A stretch of 64,000 nucleotides of DNA, from positions 46,892 to 110,891 of the forward strand of contig JAUCBJ010008437.1 in NCBI GenBank assembly GCA_032718475.1. Direction: 5' to 3'. Origin of the DNA: Nemertoderma westbladi (lineage: Eukaryota > Xenacoelomorpha > Nemertodermatida > Nemertodermatidae). The notes beneath the pieces are model-generated. The model worked only from the letters and a program-made list of their open reading frames with translations. It did not search any database and was not told the origin of the DNA. The stretch's first letter is position 1. The number at the start of each line of letters is the position of its first letter. Shown here piece after piece: positions 1-12,610 of the stretch. A program made the translations under genes and the position numbers.

Positions 1-3000
1 CAGGAATGATGGACGACCACACATAGGAAGGATGACCACTCCCACGAATGATGGATGACCACTCCCAGGAATGATGGATGACCACTCCCAGGAATGATGG
101 ATGCCCACTCCCAGGAAGGACGACCACTCCCATGGATGATGGATGACCACTCCCAGGAATGATGGATGACCGCTCCCAGGAATGATGGATGACCACTCCA
201 AGGAATGAAGGATGACCACTCCCAGGAATGATGGATGACCACTCCCAGGAATGATGGATGACCACTCCCAGGAATGATGGATGACCACTCCCAGGAATGA
301 TTGATGACCACTCCCATGGAATGATGGATGACCACTCCCAGGAAGGATGACCACTCCCAGGAAGGATGACCACTCCCAGGAAGGATGGATACCACTCCCA
401 GGAATGATGGATGACCACTCCCAGGAATGGTGGATGACCACTCCCAGGAATGATGGATGACCACTCCCAGGAATGATGGATGACCACTCCCAGGAATGAT
501 GGATGACCTGACCACTACCAGGAATGATGGGTGACCACTCCCAGGAATGATGGATGACCACTCCCAGGAAATGATGGATGACCACTCCCAGGAATGATGG
601 ATGACCACTTCCAGGAATGATGGATGACCACTCCCAGGAATGATGACCACTCCCAGGAAGGATGGATGACCACTCCCAGGAAGGATGGATGACCACTCCC
701 AGGAAGGATGACCACTCCCAGGAAGGATGAGCACTCCCAGGAAGGATGGATGACCACTCCCAGGAATTATGGATGACAACTCCCAGGAATGATGGATGGC
801 CACACCCAGGAATGATGGATGACCACTCCCAGGAAGGATGACCACTCCTAGGAATGATGGATGACCACTCCCAGGAATGATGGATGACCACTCACAGGAA
901 GGATGGATGACCACTCCCAGGAAGGATGACCACTCCCAGGAAGGATGACCACTCCCAGGAAGGATGACCACTCCCAGGAAGGGTGACCACTCTCAGGAAT
1001 GATGGATGACCACTCTCAGGAATGATGGATGACCACTCCCAGGAAGGATGATTACATCCAGGAAGGATGACCACTCCCAGGAAGGATGAACACTCCCAGG
1101 AATGATGGATGACCACTCCCAGGAATGATGGATCACCACTCTCAGGAAGGATGACCACTCCCAGGAAGGATGACTACTCCCAGGAAGGATGTCACTCCCA
1201 GGAAGGATGTCCACTCCCAGGAATGATGGATGACCACTCCCAGGAATGATGGATGACCACTCCCATGGATGATGGATGACCATTCCCAGGAATGATGGAT
1301 GACCACTCCCAGGAATGATGGATGACCACTCCCAGGAATGACGGATGACCACTCCCTGGAAGGATGGATGACCACTCCCAGGAATGATGGACGACCACAC
1401 ATAGGAAGGATGACCACTCCCACGAATGATGGATGACCACTCCCAGGAATGACGGATGACCACTCCCAGGAATGATGGATGAGCACTCCCAGGAAGGATG
1501 ACCACTCCCAGGAATAATGGATGACCACTCCCAGGAATGATGGGTGACCACTCCCATGGATGATGGATGACCACTCCCAGGAATGATGGATGACCGCTCC
1601 CAGGAATGATGGATGACCACTCCCAGGAATGAAGGATGACCACTCCCAGGAATGATGGATGACCACTCCCAGGAATGATTACCACTGCCAGGAATGATGG
1701 ATGACCACTTCCAGGAATGATGGATGACCACTCCCAGGAATGATTGATGACCACTCCTATGGAATGATGGATGACCACTCCCAGGAAGGATGACCACTCC
1801 CAGGAAGGATGACCACTCCCAGGAAGGATGAACACTCCCAGGAATGATGGATGACCACTCCCAGGAAGGATGAACACTCCCAGGAAGGATGAACACTCCC
1901 AGGAATGATGGATGACCACTCCCAGGAATGATGGATGACCACTCCCAGGAAGGATGGATACCACTCCCAGGAATGATGGATGACCACTCCCAGGAATGGT
2001 GGATGACCACTCCCAGGAATGATGGATGACCACTCCCAGGAATGATGGATGACCACTCCCAGGAATGATGGATGACCACTTCCAGGAATGATGGATGACC
2101 ACTCCCAGGAAGGATGGATGACCACTCCCAGGAAGGATGGATGACCACTCCCAGGAATGATGGATGATAACTCCCAGGAATGATGGATGACCACTTCCAG
2201 GAATGATGGATGACCACTCCCAGGAATGATGGATGACAACTCCCAGGAATGATGGATGTCCACACCCAGGAATGATGGATGACCACTCCCGGGAAGGATG
2301 ACCACTCCTAGGAATGATGGATGACCACTCACAGGAAGGATGGATGACCACTCCCAGGAAGGATGACCACTCCCAGGAAGGATGACCACTCCCAGGAATG
2401 ATGGATGACCACTCCCATGAAGGATCACCACTTCCAGGAATGATGGATGACCACTCCCAGGAATGATGGATGACCACTCCCAGGAAGGATGACCACTCCC
2501 AGGAAGGATGACTACTCCCAGGAAGGATGACCACTCCCAGGAAGGATGACCACTCCCAGGAAGGGTGACCACTCTCAGGAATGATGGATGACCACTCTCA
2601 GGAAGGGTGACCACTCTCAGGAATTATGGATGACCACTCCCAGGAATGATGAATGACCACTCCCAGGAATGATGGATGACCACTCCCAGGAATGATGGAT
2701 GACCACTCCCAGGAAGGATGACCACTCCAGGAAGGAACGATACCACTCCCAGGAATGATGGATGGCCACTCCCAGGAATGATGGATGACCACTCACAGGA
2801 ACGATGGATGACCACTCCCAGGAATGATGGATGACCACTCCCAGGAATGATGGATGACCACTCCCAGGAATGATGGATGACCACTCCCAGGAATGATTAC
2901 CACTCCCAGGAATGATGGATGACCACTTCCAGGAATGATGGATGACCACTCCCAGGAATGATGACCACTCCAGGAAGGATGGATGACCACTCCCAGGAAG

Positions 3001-5455
3001 GATGGATGTCCACGCCCAGGAAGGATGACCACTCCCAGGATGAATGACCACTCCCAGGAATGATGGATGACCACTCCCAGGAATGATAAATGACCACTCA
3101 CAGGAAGGATGGATGACCACTCCCAGGAAGGATGACCACTCCCAGGCATGATGGATGACCACTCCCATGAAGGATGACCACTCCCAGGAATGATGGATGA
3201 CCATTCCCAGGAAGGATGACCACTCCCAGGAAGGATAACCACTCCCAGGAAGGGTGACCACTCTCAGGAATGATGGATGACCACTCTCAGGAATGATGGA
3301 TGACCACTCCCAGGAAGGATGATTACATCCAGGAAGGATGACCTCTCCCAGGAAGGATGAACACTCCCAGGAATGATGAATGACCACTCCCAGGAATGAT
3401 GAATGACCACTCCCAGGAATGATGGATGACCACTCCCAGGAATGATGGATGACCACTCCCAGGAATGATGGATGACCACTCCCAGGAAGGATGACCACTC
3501 CAGGAAGGAACGATACCACTCCCAGGAATGATGGATGGCCACTCCCAGGAATGATGGATGACCACTCACAGGAACGATGGATGACCACTCCCAGGAATGA
3601 TGGATGACCACCCCCAGCTCCCAGGAATGATGGATGACCACTCCCAGGAAGGATTTATGACCACTCCCAGGAATGATGGATGACCACTCCCAGGAATGAT
3701 GGATGACCACTCCCAGGAATAATTACCACTCCCAGGAATGATGGATGACCACTCCCAGGAATGATGGATGACCACTTCCAGGAATGATGGATGACCACTC
3801 CCAGGAATGATGACCACTCCCAGGAAGGATGGATGACCACTCCCAGGAAGGATGACCACTCCCAGGATGGATGACCACTCCCAGGAATGATGGATGACCA
3901 CTCCCAGGAATGATGGATGACCACTCACAGGAAGGATGGATGACCACTCCCAGGAAGGATGACCACTCCCAGGCATGATGGATGACCACTCCCATGAAGG
4001 ATGACCACTCCCAGTAATGATGGATGACCACTCCCAGTAATGATGGATGACCACTCCCAGGAATGATGGATGACCACTCCCAGGAAGGATGACCACTCCC
4101 TGGAAGGGTGACCACTCTCAGGAATGATGGATGACCACTCTCAGGAATGATGGATGACCACTCCCAGGAAGGATGATTACATCCAGGAAGGATGACCTCT
4201 CCCAGGAAGGATGAACACTCCCAGGAAGGATGGATGACCATTCCCAGGAAGGATGACCACTCCCAGGAAGGATGACCACTCCCAGTAATGATGGATGACC
4301 ACTCCCAGGAATGATGGATGACCATTCCCAGGAAGGATGACCACTCCCAGGAAGGATGACCACTCCCAGGAAGGATGACCACTCCCAGGAAGGATGACCA
4401 CTCCCAGTAATGATGGATGACCACTCCCAGGCATGATGGATGACCACTCCCATGAAGGATGACCACTCCCAGTAATGATGGATGACCACTCCCAGGAATG
4501 ATGGATGACCACTCCCAGGAAGGATGACCACTCCCTGGAAGGGTGACCACTCTCAGGAATGATGGATGACCACTCTCAGGAATGATGGATGACCACTCCC
4601 AGGAAGGATGATTACATCCAGGAAGGATGACCTCTCCCAGGAAGGATGAACACTCCCAGGAAGGATGGATGACCACTCTCAGGAAGGATGACCACTCCCA
4701 GGAATGATGGATGACCACTCCCAGGAATGATGGATGACCACTCCCAGGAATGATCGATGACCACTCCCAGGAAGTATGGATGACCACTCCCAGGAAGGAT
4801 GACCACTCACAGGAATGATGGATGACCACTCCCAGGAAGGATGACTACTGCCAGGAATGATGGATGACCACTCCCAGGAATGATGACCACTCCCGAGAAG
4901 AATGGATGACCACTCCCAGAAAGGATGACCACTCCCAGGAAGGATGACCACTCACAGGAATGATGGATGACCACTCCCAGGAGGGATGACTACTCCCTGG
5001 AATGATGGATGACCACTCCCAGGAATGATGACCACTCCCGAGAAGAATGGATGACCACTCCCAGGAAGGATGACCACTCCCAGGAATGATGGATGACCAC
5101 TCCCAGGAAGAATGGATGACCACTCCCAGGAAGGATGGATGACCACTCCCAGGAATGATGGATGACCACTCCCAGGAAGGATGGATGACCACTCCCAGGA
5201 AGGATGACCACTCTCGGGAATGATGGATGACCACTCCCAGGAATGATGGATGAGCACTCCCAGGAAGGGTGACCACTCCTAGGAAGGATGACCATTCCCA
5301 GGAAGGATGGATGGCCACTCCCAGGAATGATGACCACTCCCAGGAATGATGGATGAGCACTCCCAGGAAGGGTGACCACTCCTAGGAAGGATGACCATTC
5401 CCAGGAAGGATGGATGGCCACTCCCAGGAATGATGACCTCTCCCAGGAATCATGG
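1..5455. repeat. Satellite A, interleaved 19- and 23-base units
   Basis: The stretch is a continuous tandem array that starts before the window. The short unit is GATGACCACTCCCAGGAAG (19 bases). The long unit is the same with one extra GATG (23 bases) and usually ends AAT instead of AAG. The units alternate irregularly, so frames shift constantly and long minus-strand frames rich in H, S, W and G appear by chance. The array has larger-scale duplications: a rare variant containing ACGACCACACATAGG occurs near 13 and again near 1391, and a variant ATTACATCCA occurs at 1051, 3322, 4176 and 4611. No gene is supported inside it. Confidence 0.97.
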
Positions 5456-5979
5456 ATGCCTTGTCCTATGACATCCCGCTATTATAGCAGGTGCGGTCAG
5501 CCATTGATATTCCGAAATCGTCTGTTAAAAGACACTACTGATCATGAGAATACAGATGAATTGGTGCGGTACATAGGCCTATTTGGCTGATGCGAACTGT
5601 TGCGCTGCGCGGGGGCCGGTGGTCCATTCTAGTGGTGCATAGAATATAATGCATTGCTTTAGTTAGTTACCAGTACATCTCTAATTACAGAACAAATCTT
5701 ATATATAAATGTACATTTATTTTATTGCAGAAACTGTTAATTCCAGATAATAATCACCCGTTATTACTGCAACTGCCGTGGTCCCAAGGGAAATTAGTTA
5801 TAAGAAAAAACAACAAAGATGTACAAATAGAACCTAGTGGGAATCCAATTGAAAGTCGTTGTTAAAATAAACCTACGTGACGTCACCTACAAACGTTTCA
5901 TCAGAAGTTGCTATGCATCGAGAGATTGTTACTTTTCATTACCGGAGTTGCGCTATGAGATAATATTTTGTTGTTATTC
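5456..5979. other. Non-repetitive spacer between two satellites
   Basis: The sequence between satellites A and B shows no recognisable coding region. A plus-strand frame from 5372 to 5590 starts inside the satellite and has no family features. The second half is AT-rich. Confidence 0.6.
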
Positions 5980-6861
5980 TTCTACCTCGGTATAAATTCG
6001 TACCTCGTTCTACCTCGGTATTGTACGAACCTCATACGGTACCTCGTTCTATCTCGGTACCAACGAACCTCGTTCTACCTCCGTACCGTCCGAACCTCGT
6101 ACCGTACCTCGGTATCGTACGAACGTCGTACGGTACCTCGTTCTACCTCGGTGTCGTACGAACGTCGTACGGTACCTCGTTCTACCTCGGTATCGTACGA
6201 ATCTCGTACGGTACCTCGTTCTACCTCGTTATCGTACGAACGTCGTACGGTACCTCGTTCTAACTCGGTATCATACGAACATCGTACGGTACCTCATTCT
6301 ACCTCGGTATCGTATGAACGTCGTACGGTACCTCGTTCTACCTCGGTATCGTACGAACATCGTACGGTACCTCATTCTACCTCGGTACTGTACGAACCTC
6401 GTACGGTACCTCGCTCTACCTTGGTACCGTACGAATCTCGTACGGTACCTCATTCTACCTTGGTACCGTACGAACCTCGTACAGTACCTCATTCTACCTC
6501 GGTATCGTACTAACCTTGTACAGTACCTCGTTCTACCTTGGTATCGTACGAACCTTGTACGGTACCTCATTCTACCTCTGTATCGTACGAACCTCATACG
6601 GTACCTCGTTCTACCTCGGTATCGTACGAACCTCGTACGGTACCTTGTTCTATCTCGGTATCGTACGAACCTTGTACAGTACCTTGTTCTACCTCGGTAT
6701 CGTAGGAACCTCGTATGGTACCTCGTTCTATCTCGGTACCGTGCGAACCTCGTACGGTACCTCATTCTACCTCGGTACCATATGAACGTCATACAGTACC
6801 TCGTTCTACCTCGGTACAGTACGAACCTCGTACGGTACCTCGTTCTACCTCGGTATAAATT
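5980..6861. repeat. Satellite B, 39-base minisatellite
   Basis: About 22 copies of a 39-base unit (13 codons) containing the palindromes GGTACC and CGTACG and the phrase CTCGTTCTACCTCGGTA. Because 39 is a multiple of three, frames stay open on both strands, giving Tyr/Arg/Thr-rich translations with a 13-residue period. Substitutions fall at all codon positions, so coding is unlikely. Both edges carry the phrase CTACCTCGGTATAAATT, near 5982 and 6845, which marks the array ends. Confidence 0.95.
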
Positions 6862-7215
6862 AGTTGTTTCTGCTGTGAGATGTAACTTTTATTCGCTGCA
6901 ATATTTATAGCCACCTTCTTAAAAGTCCCGTTTTAGAGGAAATAGGCCCCTACGTCAGATTCTGAACGGTTTTAGCCACTGGCTTTCGGACGAAAAAATA
7001 GGCCGATGAACGTCTAAAAAAACAATAGAAAAAACTGCACTTGTTATTTTTAATATTTGTTGCAAAATTATCAAAAACCTGAAACCAGACTGTAATTTAT
7101 TCTAGAATGATTTTTATACTTGAAACCAACAGAATATTATTATTTTTGGTTAAATTTTTGGATGACTTTCGCTGTCATATTGAATTCGATCTTAAATCTC
7201 CACCACTAATGCACC
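6862..7215. other. AT-rich non-coding spacer
   Basis: No coding frame or RNA gene is visible. The stretch separates satellite B from the MITE-like element. Confidence 0.5.
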
Positions 7216-7596
7216 TTAAATCAAGGACTTCTATAACATAGTATATATTCTATGTCTATATTCTATATAGCAACACAATCAATCCTATTAAAAATATTGC
7301 AAGTATCCAGGAAATTTAATTAATTTATCGATATGTTATGCTGAATACAGAATAGATAGATAGAATTTTCCCCTGGCGAGGTATAATTTTGATTGCAACA
7401 ATAATATTCATCTAAGTTAATTAAGTTTAGATCAATTAAAAACACATTTCTTAATTAAAGCAAATCACAATTGAGTAAACAAGCAAATCGGAAGTACGAA
7501 AATACGACAGTAAGCAAATCGCTTACTTTCGTGGCTCGCCCCACAAAGGACAACTTCCTCAAAAATATATACTATGTTCTAGAAGTCCTTGCTTAA
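7216..7596. mobile_element. MITE-like element with TTAA ends
   Basis: Two inverted repeats of about 27 bases face each other. The left arm at 7220-7246 contains CAAGGACTTCTATAACATAG and the right arm at 7565-7592 is its reverse complement with one mismatch in that part (CTATGTTCTAGAAGTCCTTG). TTAA lies immediately outside each arm (7216-7219 and 7593-7596). TTAA target duplication is typical of piggyBac-type transposons. The 373-base interior has no coding frame, so this would be a non-autonomous element. The arms differ at their outermost bases, so the superfamily call is tentative. Confidence 0.6.
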
Positions 7597-7796
7597 ATAC
7601 TCAATGTTTAAAACTCTCCTCTCCGTATTAAATTTCTGGTTTACAACTATTTTCTGCCGTATATTATATTGCCTTGATGTTGTGTACCTATTCTGTAATT
7701 TTTTTTACATCTTAATAAATAATAATATAACAAAAAGTGATTATTGGCTGTAAACGACGAAATACAGCAGGTCAATTCATTTTAGTTTTCACACAT
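7597..7796. other. AT-rich spacer
   Basis: Short AT-rich stretch with no visible gene, between the MITE-like element and the LINE cluster. Confidence 0.5.
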
Positions 7797-7905
7797 CAGC
7801 TCAGCCCCCATCCTTTTCATTGTTGTGGTGGATTATGAGCTGCGGATATCTCTCGATATTCATAAAGCTGATGAGGTAGAAATATCTCCACCTTCCGGTA
7901 GCCAT
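7797..7905 (+). pseudogene. Diverged LINE1-family RT fragment
   Basis: The plus strand encodes a short stretch (VVDYELRISLDIHKADEV) resembling the reverse transcriptase palm segment found intact in the LINE1 copies at 38940 and 14340 (VVDYVLRMSLDHHNDDGV). It is cut abruptly at 7905, where the antisense 3' end of another LINE1 fragment begins. It is the oldest-looking member of the family here. Confidence 0.6.
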
Positions 7906-8292
7906 AGACTACTAGGACTACTACTAGGATCTGCATGCTGCATTGCAGCTGCATTTTTAAGAATGCTGTGCCGGCTTATCGACAAAATTGCACCGCCACA
8001 ACTCCCTATCACCCATGACATTTGCTAGATCATCCGCATCTTCAAGGCCAGTGTCCTTTAAGATGCGTCTCAAGAAAGTCATGGGCTGTCGACCATGCTT
8101 ATTCACTCTATGAGGCTTCCAAAGTACAAGATTATGCACTGGCTGGTCCTCACGGCGAAAGCAATGTCCTGCAAAGCGGAGGCGATTTTGTTCTAGTGTC
8201 AAGCTTGGGGGAACCAATGAGACACCTCCAATGTTATATAGTGTCTGGTTGGAGATGTGTGCATTGTACTTGACACAATGAACCCGGCGTAG
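7906..8292 (-). pseudogene. LINE1 3' fragment (C-terminal ORF2 end)
   Basis: On the minus strand an open frame from about 8292 to 7957 matches the last ~112 residues of the LINE1 ORF (MLRRVHCVKYNAHISNQ at the start, VDKPAQHS at the end). It is followed by the family's 3' tail, AATGCAGCTGCAATGCAGCA and a short TAG repeat, read antisense near 7908-7960. This region of such LINEs lies after the RT domain. The copy is strongly 5'-truncated and abuts a different LINE at 8292. It is probably not functional. Confidence 0.85.
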
Positions 8293-9348
8293 CAAGTGGT
8301 AGCGTAGTTAGTGGCAAGTGGTGACAGGGTAGATGCTTGAGGAACACCACAAGTTATAGGTTCTAGGGGGGATGAGCAGTCGTCAATAACAACTGATTGT
8401 GTTCGGTTAGACAAAAAACTTTCTATTAGTTGATTAGGAAGGCCTCCGATACGGTATGCATCGAGTTTGTCTAATAGGATTTTGTGGTTGAGAGTATCAA
8501 AGGCCTTCCTAAGGTCTATAAATATTGCACATGTAGAATGTTTATCATTTATATATAGCTTTGCGGATGTGTTCTAGCACAGAAAGTAAAGCGTGGGAAG
8601 TTGAAGTTTTAGGTCTAAAACCATATCGACATGTCGTAAGGATAGAAAATTTATTAATATAAGAGTGTTGAGAGGCAATTATTTGTTCGAATATCTTAGT
8701 TAATACAGGTAAGTGTACAGGTTAAGTGTAACAGGTAATACTGGACTTCTACCGACCGGGGAAGTTTCGGAGAGGGAAAATGAATTAGATCTGCTATTTT
8801 TAATGTGCCTAAGTGGTGAGCGTATAGAGCGAGGGATTTCATTGGCCAGCGTAGGACCAATAGAAGAAAAGTGTTTATTCAAGATGGTTGCAATACGCGT
8901 TGGATCTGTAACTGTTTCTGTAGCACTGCCTGAACGAATATTAATTTTTTTTAGGTGTAGCTAATTTAGTAGATTTATTGAGTGCGCTATTTATAATTAT
9001 CCAAGTTTTACGCAGGTTATTACTGTTTTGTTTGAATTGCGTTGAGTAATAAGTTTTCTCAGCTGAACGTAAAGTTGAGGTCAATTGATTCCTATAAATG
9101 TTGTACTTTCTATGGTTGGACTCCGATGGTGACTTAATAAAAGCCTTATACAATTTATTTTTTTTAATTGTGCAATTTATTAAATTATTGGTCATCCAAG
9201 GTTTACGCGGCACTTTCTGGGTGGGGATTGTTTTTTTTGTAATATGTTTAGTACATATATCCGATAGGTTGCTATAGAAACACTCAAATTGTTTGTAATT
9301 GTGCTGGATTATGCAATGAGGACGGCCACAAAGGGTGAATACCTGTGA
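8293..9348 (-). pseudogene. LINE2: RT and linker remnant of a jockey/CR1-like LINE
   Basis: Minus-strand frames read, in 5'-to-3' order of the element, a basic linker (9348-8941), an RT N-terminal segment with FNKHFSSIGPTLANEIP (about 8882-8700), RT motif A with KAFDTL (near 8500) and motif B with ITCGVPQAS (near 8360). The order fits one LINE ORF2 broken by several frameshifts. The part carrying the catalytic YADD box is missing, because the sequence changes at 8292 to the LINE1 fragment. The linker and RT style resemble the CR1/jockey group, but the exact clade cannot be fixed by eye. Confidence 0.75.
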
Positions 9349-9584
9349 TTCACACTTCAAGAACGCAGAAGTAGTAGATATCCGGCAACTACAGTCACAG
9401 ACACCGACTTTGCGGATGACATCGCCCTGCTCTCTAATACCCTAGCAGATGCACAGCTTCTACTAAATAAAGTGGAGAGGGCTGCTAAGGAGGTTGGATT
9501 GCATATAAATGCTACCAAGACCGAATTCATGACCTTTAATGTTGATGGAAACTTGACAACCATTGATAATAATCAACTAAAGAA
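9349..9584 (+). pseudogene. LINE3, RT catalytic segment (5' part)
   Basis: The plus strand encodes RRSSRYPATTVTDTDFADD and the following thumb-proximal segment. FADD is the catalytic RT box. The element is 5'-truncated at about 9349, within RT. The coding sequence stops making sense at 9584, where LINE4 is inserted. It resumes at 11968 with KVDDFQYLGSWI. The 10-base target AACTAAAGAA (9575-9584) is repeated as AACTAAGGAA at 11958-11967. An open frame starting at 9472 reads from LINE3 straight into LINE4 and is an accidental chimera. Confidence 0.88.
9575..9584. repeat. Left target-site duplication of LINE4
   Basis: AACTAAAGAA here matches AACTAAGGAA at 11958-11967 (9 of 10). The pair brackets LINE4 exactly, and removing LINE4 with one copy restores the LINE3 coding order. 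Confidence 0.85.
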
Positions 9585-11957
9585 ATTAGTCTTAAACAGC
9601 ACTGAGCCCTGGATGACCTCGGGTATTCTTAGTAATATCAGAGAAAGAGATAACTATTTGTATAAATTTAGGAAATACCGTGTTTTAGCTGATTATAATA
9701 ATTACTGCAAATATAGAAACCTTGTCCAACGGGAAATAAAAAAAGCTAAATCTGAATATTTGTACAACAAAATAAGTGAGAATAAAGATAATCCAAAAAG
9801 TCTATGGTCTACCCTAAAATCTTTAGGTTATAAAAACCTTAAATCTAAATCGAATATTGTTCTGCAAGATAACGGTGAGCTGATTCATGATCATACTCTA
9901 GTTAGTAATTTATTTAATAATTATTTTACTAATGTTGCCTCTAATTTAGTTAAGAAGTTACCGTTATCAAGTAATAAATATAGTATAGGGTCCGAAACTC
10001 TAAATAATTTTTATTTAGAAAAGTTACAAAATTCAGAAAAGTTATTTTTAAAACCCGTTTCTGAGGATTTCGTTTTTAAAAATCTACTTAGCCTATCAGC
10101 CTCAAAAAGTACCGGTCTAGACCTAATACCTGCCCGTTTTCTTAAGGATGGTGCTGAAGTACTTAAAGTGCCTATTACTTTTATTATTAATTACTCTATC
10201 GTAGATAATGTAGTACCAGACGAACTGAAATTAGCTAAGGTTGTTCCTCTGTATAAAAAGAATAGTAAAGTAGAACCCTGTAATTACAGACCTGTTAGTA
10301 TCTTAAGTATTGTATCTAAAATTCTAGAACGTTCTGTTTTTCTACAGCTGGAGGCACATCTTAGTAGGCTAAATCTGATCTAAGAACTTCAGTCCGGTTT
10401 TCGTAAATCATATTCTACAGACACCTGCCTTATTAACTTAACTGATACAATTAGATGTAATAACGCAAAGGGTTTATATACTGGTATGGTAATGTTGGAC
10501 CTACAAAAGGCTTTCGATACTGTAGATCACGAAATTCTGCTTGGTAAGTTAGGCCTGATGGGTGTAGGTTCTATAGACTGGTTCAAGTCCTACCTGTCAG
10601 ACAGAGGTCAAACTGTAGTCATTAGCAAATCGCTGTCTACTGTACAAGAGATTACCTGTGGTGTACCGCAAGGTAGTATATTAGGTCCTCTGCTTTTTGT
10701 ATGCTATGTAAATGATATGATAAGTAGTATAGATCCCGATTTTAAACTCATTTTATATGCCGACGACAATGCTCTTATTTTCTCTCATAAAGATCCTATC
10801 CATATTTCCCAAAAGTTAAGTGCAGTTCTAGAATCCTGTAATGAGTGGTTGGTTGATAATAAGCTATCCATTCACTACGGTAAGACTGAAAGTATTTTGT
10901 TTGGTTCCAAAAGAAAGTTAAAGAAGGTAACTAAGTTTGAAGTCACTAGTAATGGACAGAAGATTGAAAATAAAAAGGAAGTTAAATATTTAGGCGCCAC
11001 ATTGGATAACTGCTTATCAGGAGAAAGTACAGTGAAAAATATTTTCTCGAAAGTTAACAGTAGGCTTAGGTTTCTATACAGAAATAAAAATAGTTTAAAC
11101 ACCGACTCCCGCAAGTTACTTTGCCTTCCTTTAATACAGTGTCACATGGACTATGCGTGCTTTTCTTGGTATGAAGGCTTAACCAAACAGCTTAAATGTA
11201 AATTACAAGTAGCTCAGAATAAAGTAGTACGATTTATTAAAGACTACAAACCTAGGCACCACCTAACTCCAGATGACTTTTCTGAATCTGGACTACTTAA
11301 CTTAGATAGTAGAGTTAAGCAGCTACGCCTTAACCATGTGCATAAAGTGTATAATGGTAAATGTCCCAATTACCTAAAACAAAAATTCAACAGAGTACGC
11401 GATACACACCCTTACAGTACCAGAGCTAGTGCTTCAAACTTCTACCTCCCGAATTGTAAATCCTTTGAATCTGATACTTTCTTTTTTAACGGCATAAAAA
11501 ATTGGAACGCTCTGCCTAATGAAATTAAAAACCTAAATAATCAACATTCTTTTAAATCTGCAGTTAAATCTCACCTCCGTGTGCAATGTAAAAATAGGTA
11601 CAATAGTCCTACAGTAAGTTATTAGTTTATTAATTATTTACTATTTATACTGTAATTACGTTTTATATTAAATTGTTCTGTACATTACATCTTTATCGTT
11701 GAGTCGGGCATTGTCACGCTCTCGGTAAAGTTGTACATGTACATAGTGTAATTACGTTTTATATTGGTTTTAGGTTAGCGTAGTGTAATATTGTATTTGT
11801 AACCAAGTAACATAAAGGACCCCCTTGGAAATAAGCTGCAAAGCTTTAGGGGTAATCCTATATGTTATGTTGGACAATACCTTTATACCGGTACATTGTT
11901 TGGTGTATTTGTTATTGTTTTTACATAATGTATAAATAAATCTATCTATCTATCTAT
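9585..11957 (+). mobile_element. LINE4: 5'-truncated jockey/CR1-like LINE nested in LINE3
   Basis: The inserted unit carries a single long RT frame from 9585 to 11625 with one in-frame TAA at 10381-10383. Before the stop come a linker and RT fingers (SASKSTGLDLIPARF, NYRPVSILSIVSK). After it come motif A ([15 protein letters not shown]), motif B ([14 protein letters not shown]), the catalytic YADD (near 10761) and a C-terminal segment with WNALP. The apurinic endonuclease is missing by 5' truncation. A 3' UTR of about 330 bases ends in a (CTAT)n tail at 11939-11957. One substitution would explain the stop, so the copy is fairly young but cannot move itself. Confidence 0.92.
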
Positions 11958-11967
11958 AACTAAGGAA
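11958..11967. repeat. Right target-site duplication of LINE4
   Basis: AACTAAGGAA directly follows the (CTAT)n tail of LINE4 and pairs with 9575-9584. Confidence 0.85.
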
Positions 11968-12552
11968 GGTCGATGACTTCCAGTACCTTGGATCATGGAT
12001 AGAGAGTAGCAAAAAGGACATAGAAGTTAGGAAAGCAAAGGCTTGGGTAGCTCTATCAAAAATGGATACCATCTGGAAATCAGATCTCTCCAGGCACCTG
12101 AAGACTAAGTTCTTTCGAGCCACAGTGGAAAGTGTATTTTTATACGGGGGTGAGACCTGGTCACTGACTAAATCACTTGAACAACGAATTGATGGTTGCT
12201 ACACAAGACTACTAAGGGCAGCCCTAAACATCAGCTGGAGACAACACATGACAAACGCCGAGCTTTATGGTACAATACCACCTGTATCAACCACCCTCCG
12301 TGAACGCAGATTAAGATTCAGTGGGCACTGCTGGCGAAGTAAAGACGAGGTCATACCAGATCTACTTTTCTGGCAACCAACTCATGGAAAGCGTAGTCGT
12401 GGACGACCGGCCATAACATATATAGATCAACTTGAAAGGGATACTGAACTTGGGAGAAACGAAATTGCGACAACTATGGAGAATCAGGAAGCCTGTAAGG
12501 ATCTCATTTCCACTGTCCGAGTTCGCTCGACCTAGTAGTAGTAGTAGTAGTA
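11968..12552 (+). pseudogene. LINE3, C-terminal part and (TAG)n tail
   Basis: The frame continues LINE3 from KVDDFQYLGSW through FLYGGETWSLTKSLEQRIDG, RERRLRFSGHCWRSKDE and a C-terminus ending RVRST at the TAG stop at 12533. The stop merges into a (TAG)n tail to 12552. Arrangement and motifs match the LINE1 family's C-terminus (LLYGSPCWALT, RLRFAGHCFRRED), which also ends in a TAG-repeat tail, so LINE1 and LINE3 are probably related lineages. The frame is open over this segment, but the element lacks its 5' half. Confidence 0.87.
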
Positions 12553-12610
12553 CGGTACTAACTAAGCAATAATAATGAACTTTATGGGATTAGACATAAT
12601 TATAACAATT

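Noticed and set aside
993-2534. 513-codon minus frame rich in H, W, S, G
   Set aside because: It is a chance frame through satellite A with no start context or domain.
5968-6910. Tyr/Arg-rich open frames on both strands
   Set aside because: They are translations of the 39-base minisatellite.
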